DNA from: Ceriagrion tenellum
Taxonomy: Eukaryota > Arthropoda > Insecta > Odonata > Coenagrionidae
NCBI GenBank assembly: GCA_963169105.1
Contig: OY720639.1
Span: forward strand, 91,896,559-91,960,558
Reading direction: 5' to 3'
DNA length: 64,000 nt
Part shown: in pieces, positions 24,346 through 35,501 of the stretch
Layout: each line of letters starts with the position of its first letter
Numbering within the stretch: the stretch's first letter is position 1
The notes under the pieces: generated by a model
What the model was told of the DNA's origin: nothing
The model's database searches: none
The model's input: only the letters and a program-made list of their open reading frames with translations
Program-made: the position numbers and the translations under genes

Positions 24346-24606
24346 TCACCCTTTAGATCTTGTATTTTATACCCAGCAACAGTGGTCATTCACGAACATA
24401 ATAGACATGCTCTTCCAATTAAATGCCTTATTTGAAAGTTGATCAAGGATTGTGGTTTTACATAAAATTATTCCATTCCAGACAATACCGTTCTTATATA
24501 ATGAACTTTATCCAAGCCGAGCCCGGATGCTTTTCATTAAAATTTTCTGAATTAACTTATTGATGTATTTCCTCAAATATGAGAAAACGTTTATGAAATT
24601 TTTCTT
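24346..24606. repeat. Non-LINE half of a segmental duplication (copy 1)
   Basis: Sequence after the LINE end (AATACCTTGTAAATCTTCA, CAACAGTGGTCATTCACG, GAATTAACTTATTGATGTAT, TTTCCTCAAATATGAGAAA) recurs in the same order at 30351-30606 next to another copy of the same LINE end. Because the LINE/flank junction is shared, duplication of a pre-existing locus is the simplest explanation. Confidence 0.75.
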
Positions 24607-24990
24607 TATGGTATTTGTGCCCCAATGTCGACCAAGAAGAACAAATATAGCGACCTCATACCATGTCTAATCCTCAAATTTTTGTTTGTGTTGTCAAACG
24701 AGAAACATCGTAAACGTGAGCATTTTTTTAACCGAATCATTTAGCAGGGTTACACCTCTTTTTGTAAGTTTGACCGCTATTTTAATGTAGGATTGTGACA
24801 ATCACAGAGAGAGGGATTCACAGCTCATCATCTATAGATGGAGGAGTCAGGTGAGCGACATTATTGCGGCAGATGTGCCGCATTCACTAGCGACAAAGTT
24901 TTACTAAGCTTCGTGTAATCGTCAGTAAAATTACTCATTTTCACTAACGATAGAAAAATATTTTGTTCCTCTCTTTTTTTTACTTCCTTT
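24607..24990. other. AT-rich spacer without a gene
   Basis: No gene is seen. A direct C/T-rich stretch begins near 24960 and leads into the hammerhead-like motif at 25.06 kb. Confidence 0.5.
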
Positions 24991-25100
24991 TCTCCGTATT
25001 GGTTAGGGATATATATATACAGGGCCATTTCCATCTGTCGGCACTCAGACCTGATCTGAAGATGTGGTCAGCATAGGCCACAAAACGTCATCTGAATAAA
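24965..25100 (+). ncRNA. Hammerhead-like motif with upstream pyrimidine tract
   Basis: The core at 25056-25089 reads CTGAAGA, T, stem II GTGGTC/GGCCAC (6 bp with one G-U, 6-nt loop), AAAA in place of GAAA, then CGTC. Stem I pairs TGAT with ATCT over 3 bp. A pyrimidine tract and TATATATATAC precede it, as in the other copies. The G12-to-A change should inactivate cleavage. It matches the pair at 63.85-63.99 kb in core and flanks (ACCTGAT...CGTCATC), so it belongs to that family. Confidence 0.5.
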
Positions 25101-25169
25101 ATTTGACGCAGCAAACCCGAAAACAATGGAGAGAACTGCAATCCAGCGCTGCGAAAGCCTCAAACAGAA

Positions 25170-25655
25170 ACCTATGATTAATTGACTGCAGCCCCCCACC
25201 CTTCCCCATCAATACAAGCTCCAATACTTCTTGGTAGAATTTCTCGTGTACTTTCCTCTTTATTTGGTCCAGGAAGTTATTCCTTGGTCTTCATCTGGGG
25301 ACTTTTCTCTCCTTTTTACCTTCAACTATGTTCTTCTCCAACCCATTGTGACTCAGGGTGTGTCCAATGCATCTGGTTCTTCTTCTCTTTATGGTTATCC
25401 ATATTTTCCTTTTCCCTTCTAATCTCTTGTACACTTCATCATTTCTTATTTTTCCCGTTAGTTTGATCTTCAGTATCCTCCTCCAGCACCAGGTTTTGAA
25501 GGCTTCTATTCTTTTCTGGCCATTTTTTCCAATGTTCCATCCTTCCGATGCATAGAGTGCCACGCTTCACACGAAGGTTTTCACATACTGTTTCCTGGTT
25601 GGTAATCCTGTCTTCTTTGAGCACAGCAGTTGTCTTTTTCCTTTTTCACAATCAC
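25170..25655 (-). mobile_element. RTE-like LINE tail (family T, copy 4)
   Basis: A 90-codon minus-strand frame (25291-25563) reads MALYASEGWNIGKNGQKRIEAFKTWCWRRI, then TGKIRNDEVYKR, CIGHTLSHNGLEKNIVEGKK. An overlapping frame (25439-25624) covers the preceding segment after a frameshift. It is the post-RT connection and tail of family T and lacks the RT domain. Confidence 0.72.
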
Positions 25656-26480
25656 CTTTTATAATCTATTAACAAAGATGATTTGCTAATTGAGAAAGCT
25701 CTATATAATACTTTGGTTCACTCGTTTTATCATTCAGGGCTACAGGCTTTCTTCCAAAATGTTCTTGCCCATCTTAAATCACGTCCTAACTCCCTCCATC
25801 CCATTCAAATAACCTATTCTATTCCTTTTATTTTCCTGCTTCCTCAAAACTCACTCTTTAACATCTTCAGAATTCCTTCACCCCTCATTACTTCTTCCAA
25901 CTAGCTGTTCTACCTCCCAATCGCCGGAAGTGTTCTTCCCTCACCCACCATGCCGAGCAGTTCCTCATTCGTTTTCATTTTTCTCCATCAAACTATTAGA
26001 AAGAGCAATAGATAACGCCTACATAAAATGAAGATATTTTATAGTGATAGATTGTAATTTGGTCCTTTTTTATCAACGATTGTTGTTTCTGTTTTTGCGT
26101 AGAAAGAAGTTTATCACTCGAGGCTATGGAAGAAAGAATGAGGAAAAAAATTGTGTCTCGTCCGTTGTTACTATTATTCACCCGACGTAAATTGACCCAT
26201 TCTGCTGTATTCGGGGTAGTAAAGATAAATAAATTTAAAAAAATAAGATAAATAAATAAATAAAATAAAACTCCTTTGGTGACAATTTTTAATGCATAAA
26301 TCAACATCAAAATTTTCCCCAAACCTACACCACGAACTTCATATATTCTTCTTCTCGATCTTATCCCAAGCGCCTGCAGATTATTCCCATTCTCTCTTCT
26401 CTGAGTCCAGTGATTTTAAGCACAAAATGCTGCACCATGTATATGACTCCAATGTAGTATTCCCCTAAATTATGGCTGCT
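25656..26480. other. AT-rich spacer without a gene
   Basis: Contains an ATAA-type low-complexity run at about 26222-26275. I see no gene. Confidence 0.5.
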
Positions 26481-26494
26481 GTGCACCTCGGCCG

Positions 26495-27372
26495 AAAATA
26501 CTCTTGAAGAAATGCGCGATAATGAACTTTTGGAAAAAGTATGGCTTTCCCCGGAATAATTATTGCAACAAAAAAAATAAAATATCTAACGTAGAATCTA
26601 TTAAATACTTAGGCGTCACATTCACTGAAGACATGTCATGGGAAAAACACATCAGGGAAATAACTAGTGAAGCAAACCGTAGATTAGGATTCGTAAAAAG
26701 GGTTCTAGGCAAATGCGATTAGAGAGTACGAGAAAGAAGCTATTTTACACTTGTCAGGCCTCATTTAGAATATGCCGCTAGTATATGGGATCCGTACGAG
26801 GAAGGTATGATACAAGAATTAGAGCGCGTGCAAAGGAGATCCGCTAGGTTTGTTAAAGGCCGTTATGATAATTGTATAAGTGTAACGAGTTTAATAGAAG
26901 AACTAGGATGGGAATTACTACCAGAACGCAGGTTAAAATTTAGGTTAAACCTTTTAAGTAAATTTGAAACCGATTTGTTCACAGATGACGTTAGACATAT
27001 ATTAAGAACCCCTGCGTATTATGCTAGGTTTGATCATATTAACAAGATTAGAGAGATAGATTGTCGTACCGATAGATTTAAAATGTCATTTTTTCCCGCG
27101 TACCATAAGAGAGAACAGTAGGCAGCGTAGCAAAGGGATAGGTAGGTGAAATATATGTGGTTAGAGTAGTCTGTAGTGCATGATGCATGTCATTACAACC
27201 AATAATCCCTTCCTTATTATGTAGATACTAACCATCTAGCTCCATGTGACCCTATTATGTAGCATATCTCCCTTAAATATCCTATATGCATGTAAATAGT
27301 GAATGTTTGGTGATCTTCACCCCCTGCCACACACCCTCGTGGTGGCTCGCAGGGTAGTACGTAGATGTAGAT
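26495..27372 (+). mobile_element. Best copy of LINE family W (C-terminal half, 3' UTR and tail)
   Basis: One frame spans 26504-27121 with a single TAG near 26720. It reads SIKYLGVTFTEDMSWEKHI, ANRRLGFVKRVLG, stop, SYFTLVRPHLEYAASIWDPY, QRRSARFVKGRYDN, LIEELGWELLPERRLKFRLN. This is the thumb/connection region after the RT palm in CR1/L2-like non-LTR elements. The 3' UTR ends in a hairpin-capable CCCCTGCCACACACCC...GGTGGCTCGCAGGGTAGTA, then a GTAGAT tail to about 27372. The 5' end is truncated, as in all copies. This copy defines the 3' hairpin family repeated at 23.8-35.1 kb. Confidence 0.85.
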
Positions 27373-29095
27373 CTACTCTTTTAGTTCTAGTTTCTACCAC
27401 AGCCTAGGACAGATCTTCGCCTTCACATCCATTACCCATCCATTACACACCCGGTCAAGAACGCCAATGGTACTGATGGTACAATTGAAATAAAATACGT
27501 CGTAATAGTTCACGAGGATGTCAATGTGACTTAATTTTACGTAATTTTCAACAATTTTATAATTCTCCATAGAGTTGAAGGAATCCTACATGAAATTAGT
27601 GCAAAACGGTTTAGAAATAGACTTTGTAAACATCGCAGCGATCGCCTGATTTTCGACAAGTTTTAGTTTCTTCCGCAGTCAGAATAGTCATGTAAACAGC
27701 AAAAAAAGGAAATTTTAAGCAAGTGCATACAGATTTGCTTTAAGTAACAAAACAGAGCCGTAAATTCCAAGCGAGTAGGCGTCCATTGAAGTGTTTTTGG
27801 CTATGGTATACAACCCTCTTAATTTAGTTCTACGTCGTGAAATATTCATAGAGTAGAACATTATGAAATGATTTATATTTCATGAATATCAAATCAACGA
27901 AATGTTAACTCGCATGCCATTGATTATCCATCCTTGATTTTCGTTCACCGGACTGGAGGGCCTGTCATTGAGGCTAGCTTTACCAATTGGATATGCATGA
28001 GAAATCACAAAATTCCGAAAATTACTGTACCATTGAAATGCATGATAATAACCTGTGTACGCCGCGTGTTGTTTGGTATCATCCTGAAGTTCCTCGACCC
28101 TTGATGACCTATTTTTTTAGGAATACTTCTCATTTAGGGTCCCGAGATGTCATTCTGACACCGAAAAACACCAGAAATGCATCCAAACTCCCTTATACCT
28201 CAGCAAAATCAGCGAAGGCTTCAATGATGAAATACAATATCCATCATGGTCGACCGTTTCCGAAATTTCTTCCAATTTCCCCATTCACCCGAATGAGTAC
28301 GTCATTAAAAGCATCCCACCCCAGGGACCTGTCCCTTAATCACCTTATTCGGAACCCTTTTTCATTATCCGCGCCAGTTTATGTCCTAGGGCTCGTCCCT
28401 CTCACAGTAAATAACGAACAAGGAAAAAAAGGAGCGAGCCTCTTTCTCACTTGTTACCGCCTTAGAGATATTTTATTTTTATTTTCCCGAAACTGGGGAC
28501 TTTTGTTGAGTTCGTCTCTCTTCGCCTCCTCCTTACTTCTCCTTTTAGCTCGGACCGTGGCGAAATAAAATACCGTCGTCTCCTTTCCCCAGAATAACAC
28601 GTCCTTTTGCTTACTTTCCCCCAAAAACTTTAATCCCTACAAGCAACCCCTCCCTCCCCCGGGCCAGACCCCCGCGAGTACCACCCCCCAACCAGCTCCT
28701 ACACTCGTCGTTCTTTTCATTTCCTCTGCTTACTTTCACTTTCACGGGCGGATTCTTCCCCTCATCCCCGAGAAGGATGGACGCGGTTCCATCCCTCACT
28801 TTCTTTTGCTCCCTGTCCCTCTCTCATATATATCTTTTTTTATCCTTGCAATCAACTTGCGAAGATAAAAGGATTGAAGACGTAGGTGGGCAGTAAGGAG
28901 GAGGACAAATGGTCGGGTCGAGTGCGGGGGAATTAAAATAGACTAGAGTTTGAAGAAAAGAACGAAACTATTTTCTGTCTTGGGGAAAGGAGAGAATTTG
29001 GAGTCTCGGAATTTTTAGAGCCTGATGGCCTTCGCTTACCGTCGTATTAACAACGAGAAGGTGAAGGAAATGGGAGAAAACAGACAACCGTAGAT
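27373..29095. other. No recognised gene; one 193-codon frame unsupported
   Basis: The plus-strand frame at 27987-28568 (193 codons) shows no domain and ends in a Leu/Ser-rich low-complexity run. I do not support it as a gene. A C-rich block lies at 28560-28830. The rest is AT-rich. Confidence 0.4.
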
Positions 29096-29096
29096 A

Positions 29097-29575
29097 CATC
29101 TACATACTACCCTGTGAGCCATGAGCATGTGGTAGGGAAGTGTTAAGACACTAGCCGTGTAAAGATGTAAGAGATAAGGTTTTTTGAGGCGAAATGGTGA
29201 CGTATATTATAGGAGTGTATTTAATATATCTTAGATCTTAATGTGGTCGCTTATTGTGCGTGGAAGAACGAGTTTTTGTACCAATCGGTTCGGCTACGTC
29301 TCTCTTTAATTTTATCGCTTCTGTCAGACCTAGGGATCCAGTTTGGCATCATAATACTATTCTCTATGTCGCTCTGAAACACACCAGTTCTTAATTCCTC
29401 ATGCAAGCTAAGCCTAGTGGGTAGCCTCCGAGTCTCTAGGGGCTCCCACCTTAATCCCTCATTGGTTGATTTCGTTGTGTTCTTGCAAGGACTCAACATT
29501 TTTCGCTTTTTAAACTGGAGTTTTGATCGATATCTATGACATTTTATTTTTGACTTAATATTATCCATAATGAAA
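29097..29575 (-). mobile_element. LINE 3' end (family W, copy 3)
   Basis: The 105-codon minus-strand frame (29251-29568) reads GLRWEPLETRRLPTRLSLHE, LRTGVFQSDIENSIMMPNW, PRSDRSDKIKERRSRTDWYK. It is an intact-frame stretch of the family W C-terminus. The 3' hairpin is at 29105-29140 (complement of CCCTGTGAGCC...) with a GTAGATGTATC tail at the outer edge. Confidence 0.75.
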
Positions 29576-29844
29576 ATTTAACACTTCATGATATATTGGT
29601 GAAAACAAATTCACCTAGGTGTTCTAGGTCAATTTTATGGTAATCTTAGTAGATCCAACATTTTTCAGACTAATTTTATTTCGAAGTTTTGATCGATTCC
29701 AGCAAACTTGTGAGCTAAAACTGTATCACCTAAATATTTCGATATATCGGCGCTGATACAATAATCATTGTGTCCATGTAGATAGCTCTTGCATCCCGCA
29801 AGGATAGATATGCTCCTGTATTCTCAAAAATCTGAATTTATATT

Positions 29845-30350
29845 TCTTAATTCACACCTCAAATACGCCGTGAGTATTCGTGACCACGGCCATAAAAATT
29901 TTACCAAATAAATTAATGAAATACAAAAAATATCTGTAATCTTCATTTAAAACTGCAACGAGCAAACATATAGTGTTTCACAACCTTTAGAGGGATTCCA
30001 GTGGGAGCCCCTAGAGACTCGGAGACAACACGCTAGGCTAAGCTTGCTTGAGATATTCAGAATTGGTTTGTTTAAGATTGACACAGAGAATATCACATCT
30101 CTAGGTCTAACAGAAGCGATAAAATAAGAGAGATTTATTGCTGGAACAGATAGGTACAAAAACTCGTACTTTCTTCGCACAACAAGTGACCATAGTAAGA
30201 ACTGAGCCCCACTAAATACAATCCTATAATATACGTCATCGTTTCACCTTCCAGAACCTTATATCTTTTCACTGATGGTGTCCTAACACCCCCTGCCACA
30301 CGCTTATGTGGCGGCTCTCAGGGTAGTATATAGATGATAATGTAGGTGAA
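29845..30350 (+). mobile_element. LINE 3' end (family W, copy 4)
   Basis: Broken frames read an IHLKYAVSIRDHG-like stretch, GFQWEPLETRR, RISHL then DRYKNSYF-like sequence. The 3' hairpin CCCCTGCCACACGC...GCGGCTCTCAGGGTAGTA lies at about 30290-30330. Together with the following 256 bp it duplicates 23790-24606. Confidence 0.72.
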
Positions 30351-30606
30351 TACCTTGTGAATCTTCAGCCTTTAGATCTTGTATATTAAACTCAGCAACA
30401 GTGGTCATTCACGGACATAGAGAACAGGCCACTTCCAATCAATTCCTTATTTTAAAGTTGATGAAGGATTGTGATTATAGATAAAGTTATTCCATTCCAG
30501 ACAACACCGTTTTAAAATCATGTACTTTATCTAAGCCGAGGCTGAATGCTCTTATTAAATTATTCTGAATTAACTTATTGATGTATTTCCTCAAATATGA
30601 GAAACA
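30351..30606. repeat. Non-LINE half of a segmental duplication (copy 2)
   Basis: Matches 24346-24606 in order and spacing (CAACAGTGGTCATTCACG, GAATTAACTTATTGATGTAT, TTTCCTCAAATATGAGAAAC) with substitutions and small gaps. Here the copy is cut at about 30606 by another LINE W tail. Confidence 0.75.
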
Positions 30607-30872
30607 TACAGAGAATGTCACATCTCTAGGTCTGATATAAGCGATAAAATAAGAGAGAAACATTGCTGGACAGATAGGTAGAAAAACTCTTTCTTTCCGC
30701 GCACAACAAGCAACCATAGTAAGAACTGAGCCCCACTAAATACACTCCTATAATACACGTCATCGTTTCACCTCCAAAAACCTTACGTCGTTACACGGTT
30801 GATGTCCTAAGATCCCCTGCCATACGCCCATGCTGCGGCTTGCAGGGTAATATGTAGATGTAGATGTAAATT
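30607..30872 (+). mobile_element. LINE 3' end (family W, copy 5)
   Basis: Starts abruptly inside the family's coding tail (complement-free match to the ACATCTCTAGGTCTGA...GCGATAAAAT segment). It runs through the 3' hairpin GATCCCCTGCCATACGCCC...GGCTTGCAGGGTAATA into GTAGATGTAGATGTA. It has inserted at, or recombined with, the edge of the duplicated segment. Confidence 0.7.
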
Positions 30873-31590
30873 ATTTCAGACCATTGTATCCTCGGAGAGT
30901 TATAGTTTGATAGTACAAAACTGGAAAATTAAATTACTCAGTCCTTTTTCCTTGCAGTCTACCTTCGAACACACAATGACTGCGGATCCTGCAAATGAAG
31001 AGGGTAATAAGAAGATGGTGATGTTGGTGGAGGAAGAAAAGGTGGATTCTTGGAGAGTGAAAATAGTCTGCAGTTGAAGAAAAAGTCGTAATCATTCTTA
31101 TTTTAAGTGGAACGGAGAAAATATGGGGCCGGAAATTTTCGAGTTTGCTGTCTTTCGTTCCCTCGTCACACACAAAGGGAAATAGAAAAGGACAATGTAG
31201 CTAATTGGGAGACAAGAGGCAAACCAGTAACCAAAGTTGATTTCTTTGTAATCCTGCAACGGCATTTGAAAATGAATTATATGAAAATGTGGTGACAATA
31301 GTGGAAAAAATATCCTCAAATAAGTATCCTCCATACAAGCTCAAATACAGTAAATTCCACAAAATTCCTTCTGGCCATTTGACGAAAATAAAGTCAAATT
31401 AATTTGGTCGTTTATTGAATATTTCATTTAATTTTCTTAAATTATTGTATAAAAAGGTCTTAAAGTGCAGTATCAGGGTATAAGAGACTAGAGTATGATC
31501 GGCGAAATTACGGAGCAAACTAACCGATCCTACTGCAATAAACATTGATAGTCTCTATCATCTCAGGCTTAATTTTGTGGAAGTTCATTT
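30873..31590. other. AT-rich spacer without a gene
   Basis: Short open frames only. ACATTGATAG at about 31544 recurs inside the palindrome that follows. Confidence 0.5.
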
Positions 31591-31591
31591 C

Positions 31592-31654
31592 GTAAATGAA
31601 AATGACAACTTTGTAAAATTGGTGGAATTTTACAAAGTTGTCATTTTCATTTAC
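31592..31654. repeat. 63-bp perfect palindromic module (copy 1)
   Basis: Arms of 29 nt (31592-31620 and 31626-31654) are perfectly complementary around the loop GGTGG. The same module recurs at 31770-31832 with the loop complemented to CCACC. Confidence 0.95.
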
Positions 31655-31949
31655 ATGCAAGAGTAGAAAATAATTTCTTATTTTGTCTCCTCAAAATTCA
31701 CTGAAATAAGTTCCTTCTTGGCATAAGGATTATTCTCAGACAGAACTAAATCAACACTATCAATGTTTCGTAAATGAAAATGACAACTTTGTAAAATTCC
31801 ACCAATTTTACAAAGTTGTCATTTTCATTTACGAAACATTGATAGTGTTGATTTAGTTCTGTCTGAGAATAATCCTTATGCCAAGAAGGAACTTATTTCA
31901 GTGAATTTTGAGGAGACAAAATAAGAAATTATTTTCTGCTCTTGCATGT
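31653..31949. repeat. Near-perfect palindrome with 146-nt arms
   Basis: Left arm 31653-31798 and right arm 31804-31949 are reverse complements with one mismatch (T/C in the AAGAG(T/C)AGAAAA part), around the 5-nt centre CCACC. The centre is itself the second copy of the 63-bp palindromic module. No coding potential is seen. A structure this perfect must be recent, or maintained, compared with the decayed repeats around it. It could also be an assembly artefact, since long hairpins are hard to sequence. Confidence 0.96.
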
Positions 31950-33894
31950 GGATTTTTTGCGAAGGCAGCGCATTGAATTAGATATATTTCTTAATAGAGA
32001 GGCGTGGTTTACTTTCTCAGTGACTAAAATATTGTTTAACACTAGGTTATCAGAGTAAATTAACTTTTGCATGTCTTTGTAGCAAGAATGAAAAACATAT
32101 GAGGATAGAAATAAATATTATCCATCAGTGGCATCTCTCATTCGCGGAAATACGAAAACTTACTGTGGACTGGATTGGTACTTGCTTATGGTTAAATATC
32201 AATGCATCTTGTCCACTGTGAGCCCTTCTGCTCCTCATAATCTCGGCATTTACTGTTGAATTTATCTATTCCCAGTTAACTCACACAGGACAAGTGTTTA
32301 CTCCTCATTTTATGAGAATAACCGGCCTCCAACAATTTATCACCACCTGCATCCAATGGCCAAATCCCATCCGAGTTGGAAGCAACACTGCAGGAAAATC
32401 TCGTAAACTGGAAACGGAGACTTCAAGGCCGCGAAGTAAAACGGCAAAATTATGACTTGCATGCCCTAATGTCTCTCTCACTGCTGCTTGCCAAATACTT
32501 CATCCGAGGAAGAGCTTAATCTCAAAATTTAATCATATTGCCAGACTTCTGAGTGATAAGAGGATGGTGTGGGTGAGATTACAATTGCATCGCTTTGAAT
32601 TCACATTACGAGACTCCTGGTTCAGAACCCTGAATCGAGTTTGATTTATTAAAACTGGAAATCAGCCGCGTAACCGCTGAAGAATTATTTCTAGCTCATT
32701 ACTTTATCTATCAAACGGTGTAATCTTATCGTGCCTGATAGTCAAAATCTCCGTCATTGAAGCTATATTCCATAGATTCCTCGGTTTCCATTCAACCATC
32801 CCAATGGTTTACAAGTGTTGGACTCTAAAGCATTTTAGCTAAGTTTGAATTAAGTATTTCTGGAGTGCTCGCACATACCATTTTGCATAAAAAATTTTTT
32901 TTGGCCAATATCTCGTGAGGCTTAATGGTTAATGGCAAATATTTTGTAGCTATTGAAATGATGAGATCTCCTTCTTTATTAAAAAGGCTGTATTAATTGA
33001 CTTCATCTATAGTAGATTAATACAGCCTTAAAATTTGTTAATAATAGCTTTACAATATTCCACATTATTGGTCCCAATCATAGAATAAATGATTCAAAAC
33101 ATGGTCGAAGGAATAATAGAAAAACTTTACTTCTCGTGGGAAATTAACATTTATCACGTCTTAAAACAAACATGTGATGATGATAAAGGTTCGTTCGTGC
33201 ACTAGCACGTAGCCACCTGCAAATGCGAGGTGGCGCTGCAAAAGTTTCTTTTTCCCAGCCCACGCCGCAAATCGCAAAAAGCAGGATCAGTCGGAAGATG
33301 AGCGCAGCTCAGAGAGTCGGGTTGGGGGGAGAGTTATGCTCCGGAGGTGAGACTAGATGCTGAAGAAGGAGTTAAGATGCGCCTGGGAGATAAGAAATGG
33401 CAGAGGGAATCGTACATATGTATGTATGTACCTACGTAGATCGTGCGTCACACTCGGAAAAACTCGGGGTAGGCAGACGGGAGAGGCTGTACCCGGGAGA
33501 TATCCGCTTCATAAAGTTTCAGCGGAACGCGTAAGGCCGCGCCACAGTGAGGTGCCCATGAGTATTCCGAGCGGGGGGAAAAGGGGTTTCGGGGTCCTTC
33601 TCTGCGTCTATCTCCCTCTTTTGGACGCGAATAACCGTGACCTGTCCCCGCTTTGCATGTTCTGCACGAACAAGAGTGAGGAGGGCCAAAGGTGAAGGGG
33701 AATCCCTCAACTGCCATCTCGGCCTCTTTCCCCACTTATTTCTCAGCATAGATGCCAGTAACCGTTTTGACAGAGGAAGAGAGGGGCTGCTGCAAGATGA
33801 AAAAACATCGGCTTTCCCACGCTGCACACAAAACACTCCACTGATCAGGAGAAAGGTCTGAGCCTTTCCTGGTGTATGCTGTTCTACCCCGTTT
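31950..33894. other. No recognised gene; GC-rich patch near 33.2-33.8 kb
   Basis: AT-rich to about 33180. Then a moderately GC-rich stretch carries overlapping open frames on both strands (112 codons plus at 33357, 127 codons minus at 33519) without any domain. An ATGT repeat sits at about 33418-33431. Confidence 0.45.
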
Positions 33895-34260
33895 ACATTC
33901 ATCTACATTTATAATACCCTGCGAGCCGCCGTATGGGCGTGTGGCAGGGGATGTTAGGTCACCAGCCGTGTAAAGATGTAAGGTTTTGGAAGATCAAATG
34001 GTGAAGTATATTATGAGAGTGTATTTAGTGGAGCTCAGTTTCATTGTGGTCGCTCATTGTGCGCGGAAAGAACGAGTTTTCATAACTATCTGTTTGGCAG
34101 TGTATCTCTCTCATTTTATCACTTCTGACAGACCTGGAGATGTGTTGAGGCACCACATAATAATATTCTCTGTGTTCCTCTGAAACACACCAGTTCTGAA
34201 TTTCTCATACAACCTAAGCCCAGCATGTTGCCTTCGAGTCTCTACGGGCTTATTTTCCAC
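33895..34260 (-). mobile_element. LINE 3' end (family W, copy 6)
   Basis: Minus-strand 3' end with a well-preserved hairpin: the complement of TACCCTGCGAGCCGCC / GGGCGTGTGGCAGGGG at 33920-33952, with CATCTACATTTA outside it as the tail complement. The coding tail extends to about 34255 (complement of CTGACAGACCTGGAGATGTG and CTCTGAAACACACCAGTTCT). Frames are broken. Confidence 0.75.
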
Positions 34261-34489
34261 TTAGGGTAAATTGTAACCAGGAGTACAAACATTTTGTGAG
34301 TTGAGAAATGTTGATGAGATTTACACTCAATACTCACTCAAACAATAAGGTGTTCTTGTATTGTAATGCATAAAACTTGAGTAATATCAACTAAGCTCTC
34401 TTTTTTTTAACCTCAGTATTGCTTATATTGATTCCATATATATATTGTTGACAGCGGATGGAAACCTTCTATTCAGTACTCATCTTCAT

Positions 34490-35085
34490 ATACGTTCTAT
34501 CCTGCGAGCCGTCTAGCTCACAGCTCCTCGGTCACAAGGCCTGTAAAGATGTAAGGGATAACGTTTTGGTTGGAGAAATAGTGACATATTATGGGAGTGT
34601 ATTTGGTGAAGCTCAGTTTTTATTATGATTGCTTATTGCTCGCGGGAAGAACGAGTTTTTGCACCTGTCTATTCACCAGTGTATCTCTCTTATTTTATCG
34701 CTTCTGTCAGACCTAAAGATGTAGTGAACCGTCATGATAATATTATCTGTGTCGCTCTGAAACACACCAGTTCTAAATTTCTTAAGCAACCTAGGCCTAA
34801 CGAGTAGCCTTCGAGTATCTAGGGGCTCCCACCTCAATCCCTCAAAAAGTTGTGAGACACTTAATGTTCACTCGTAGCAGTTTTTAACGAAGCGAGCACC
34901 TTTTCTTGTATTTTATTAATTTTTTTGGTTAAATCTATTTGGCCAGGGTCCCAAATACTTGCAGCTTATTAGAGGTGTAGCCAAACTAGAGCAAAGTAGC
35001 ATCTCTTTTTCACTTTTTCATCCAAGGTCCTTCCTATTATACGCTTGATAAAACCTAATTTCTTTAATGATGTGCAGTATGTTAT
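34490..35085 (-). mobile_element. LINE C-terminus and 3' end (family W, copy 7)
   Basis: The longest minus-strand copy. Near 35080 it reads SLKKLGFIKRIIGRTLDEKV, then a CYFALVWLHL, two stops, AASIWDPG stretch, then ARFVKNCYE and GLRWEPLDTRRL. The 3' hairpin region at about 34495-34530 is degraded (CCTGCGAGCCGTC...). Two stops and frameshifts show it is dead. It confirms family order against 26.5-27.4 kb. Confidence 0.75.
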
Positions 35086-35137
35086 GTATGTGTAATACCC
35101 ACGATATATCAGAAGTTAAATATTGCTAGGGTTAGAA

Positions 35138-35335
35138 TAATAATAATAATAATGTCGTCTTTATTTATTTGAGCGATATTAGGACTATGCAGTCCTCTCT
35201 TACATATAACTCAATTACACAAACACCCATGTCCTGGGCGGTTACAGATATTTTTTTCTACCCAGGCGGGACTCGAACCCGCGACCCTCGGGTTAGCTGG
35301 CGGGGACTTTACTCCGCCGCCACCGGGGCCGACGG
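35138..35335 (-). repeat. tRNA-derived SINE (family S1), nearly complete
   Basis: Read on the minus strand: a tRNA-like head (GGCCCCGGTGGCGGCGGAG...) with a perfect B box GGTTCGAGTCC (complement of 35269-35279) inside a GCGGG/CCCGC 5-bp stem. A short body follows, then AAGAGAGGACTGCATAGTCC and a 3' ATT microsatellite (35138-35153 as AAT). Copies are at 1-135 and around 39.87-40.53 kb. Confidence 0.72.
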
Positions 35336-35441
35336 TAGAATGGTAGTTAATGTGACGGCTCAACTAACTTGAGCTTACACGGCATTATTTAACCCAAATT
35401 ATCATGCCGGTGGCCTCTGGTGGAGAGTTAAGAAGGTGATG

Positions 35442-35501
35442 TAGCCCACAGCCCAACAAACATCGCAAGTCGCTTTTCATTTGTTCAAGAGCTGTGGGCT
35501 A
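35442..35501. repeat. Hairpin with perfect 11-bp ends
   Basis: TAGCCCACAGC (35442-35452) and GCTGTGGGCTA (35491-35501) are exact reverse complements, and ACAAA/TTTGT just inside also pair. The short span suggests a tiny MITE-like foldback or hairpin; no second copy was noticed. Confidence 0.6.

Noticed and set aside
27987..28568. 193-codon plus-strand open frame
   Set aside because: No recognisable domain, ends in Leu/Ser low complexity; likely chance.
31592..31949. CRISPR-like or terminator interpretation of the palindromes
   Set aside because: No regularly spaced repeats, and the context is eukaryotic.
35263..35335. Possible functional tRNA gene (good B box and T-arm)
   Set aside because: Acceptor stem does not pair and the sequence continues into a SINE body with a microsatellite tail.
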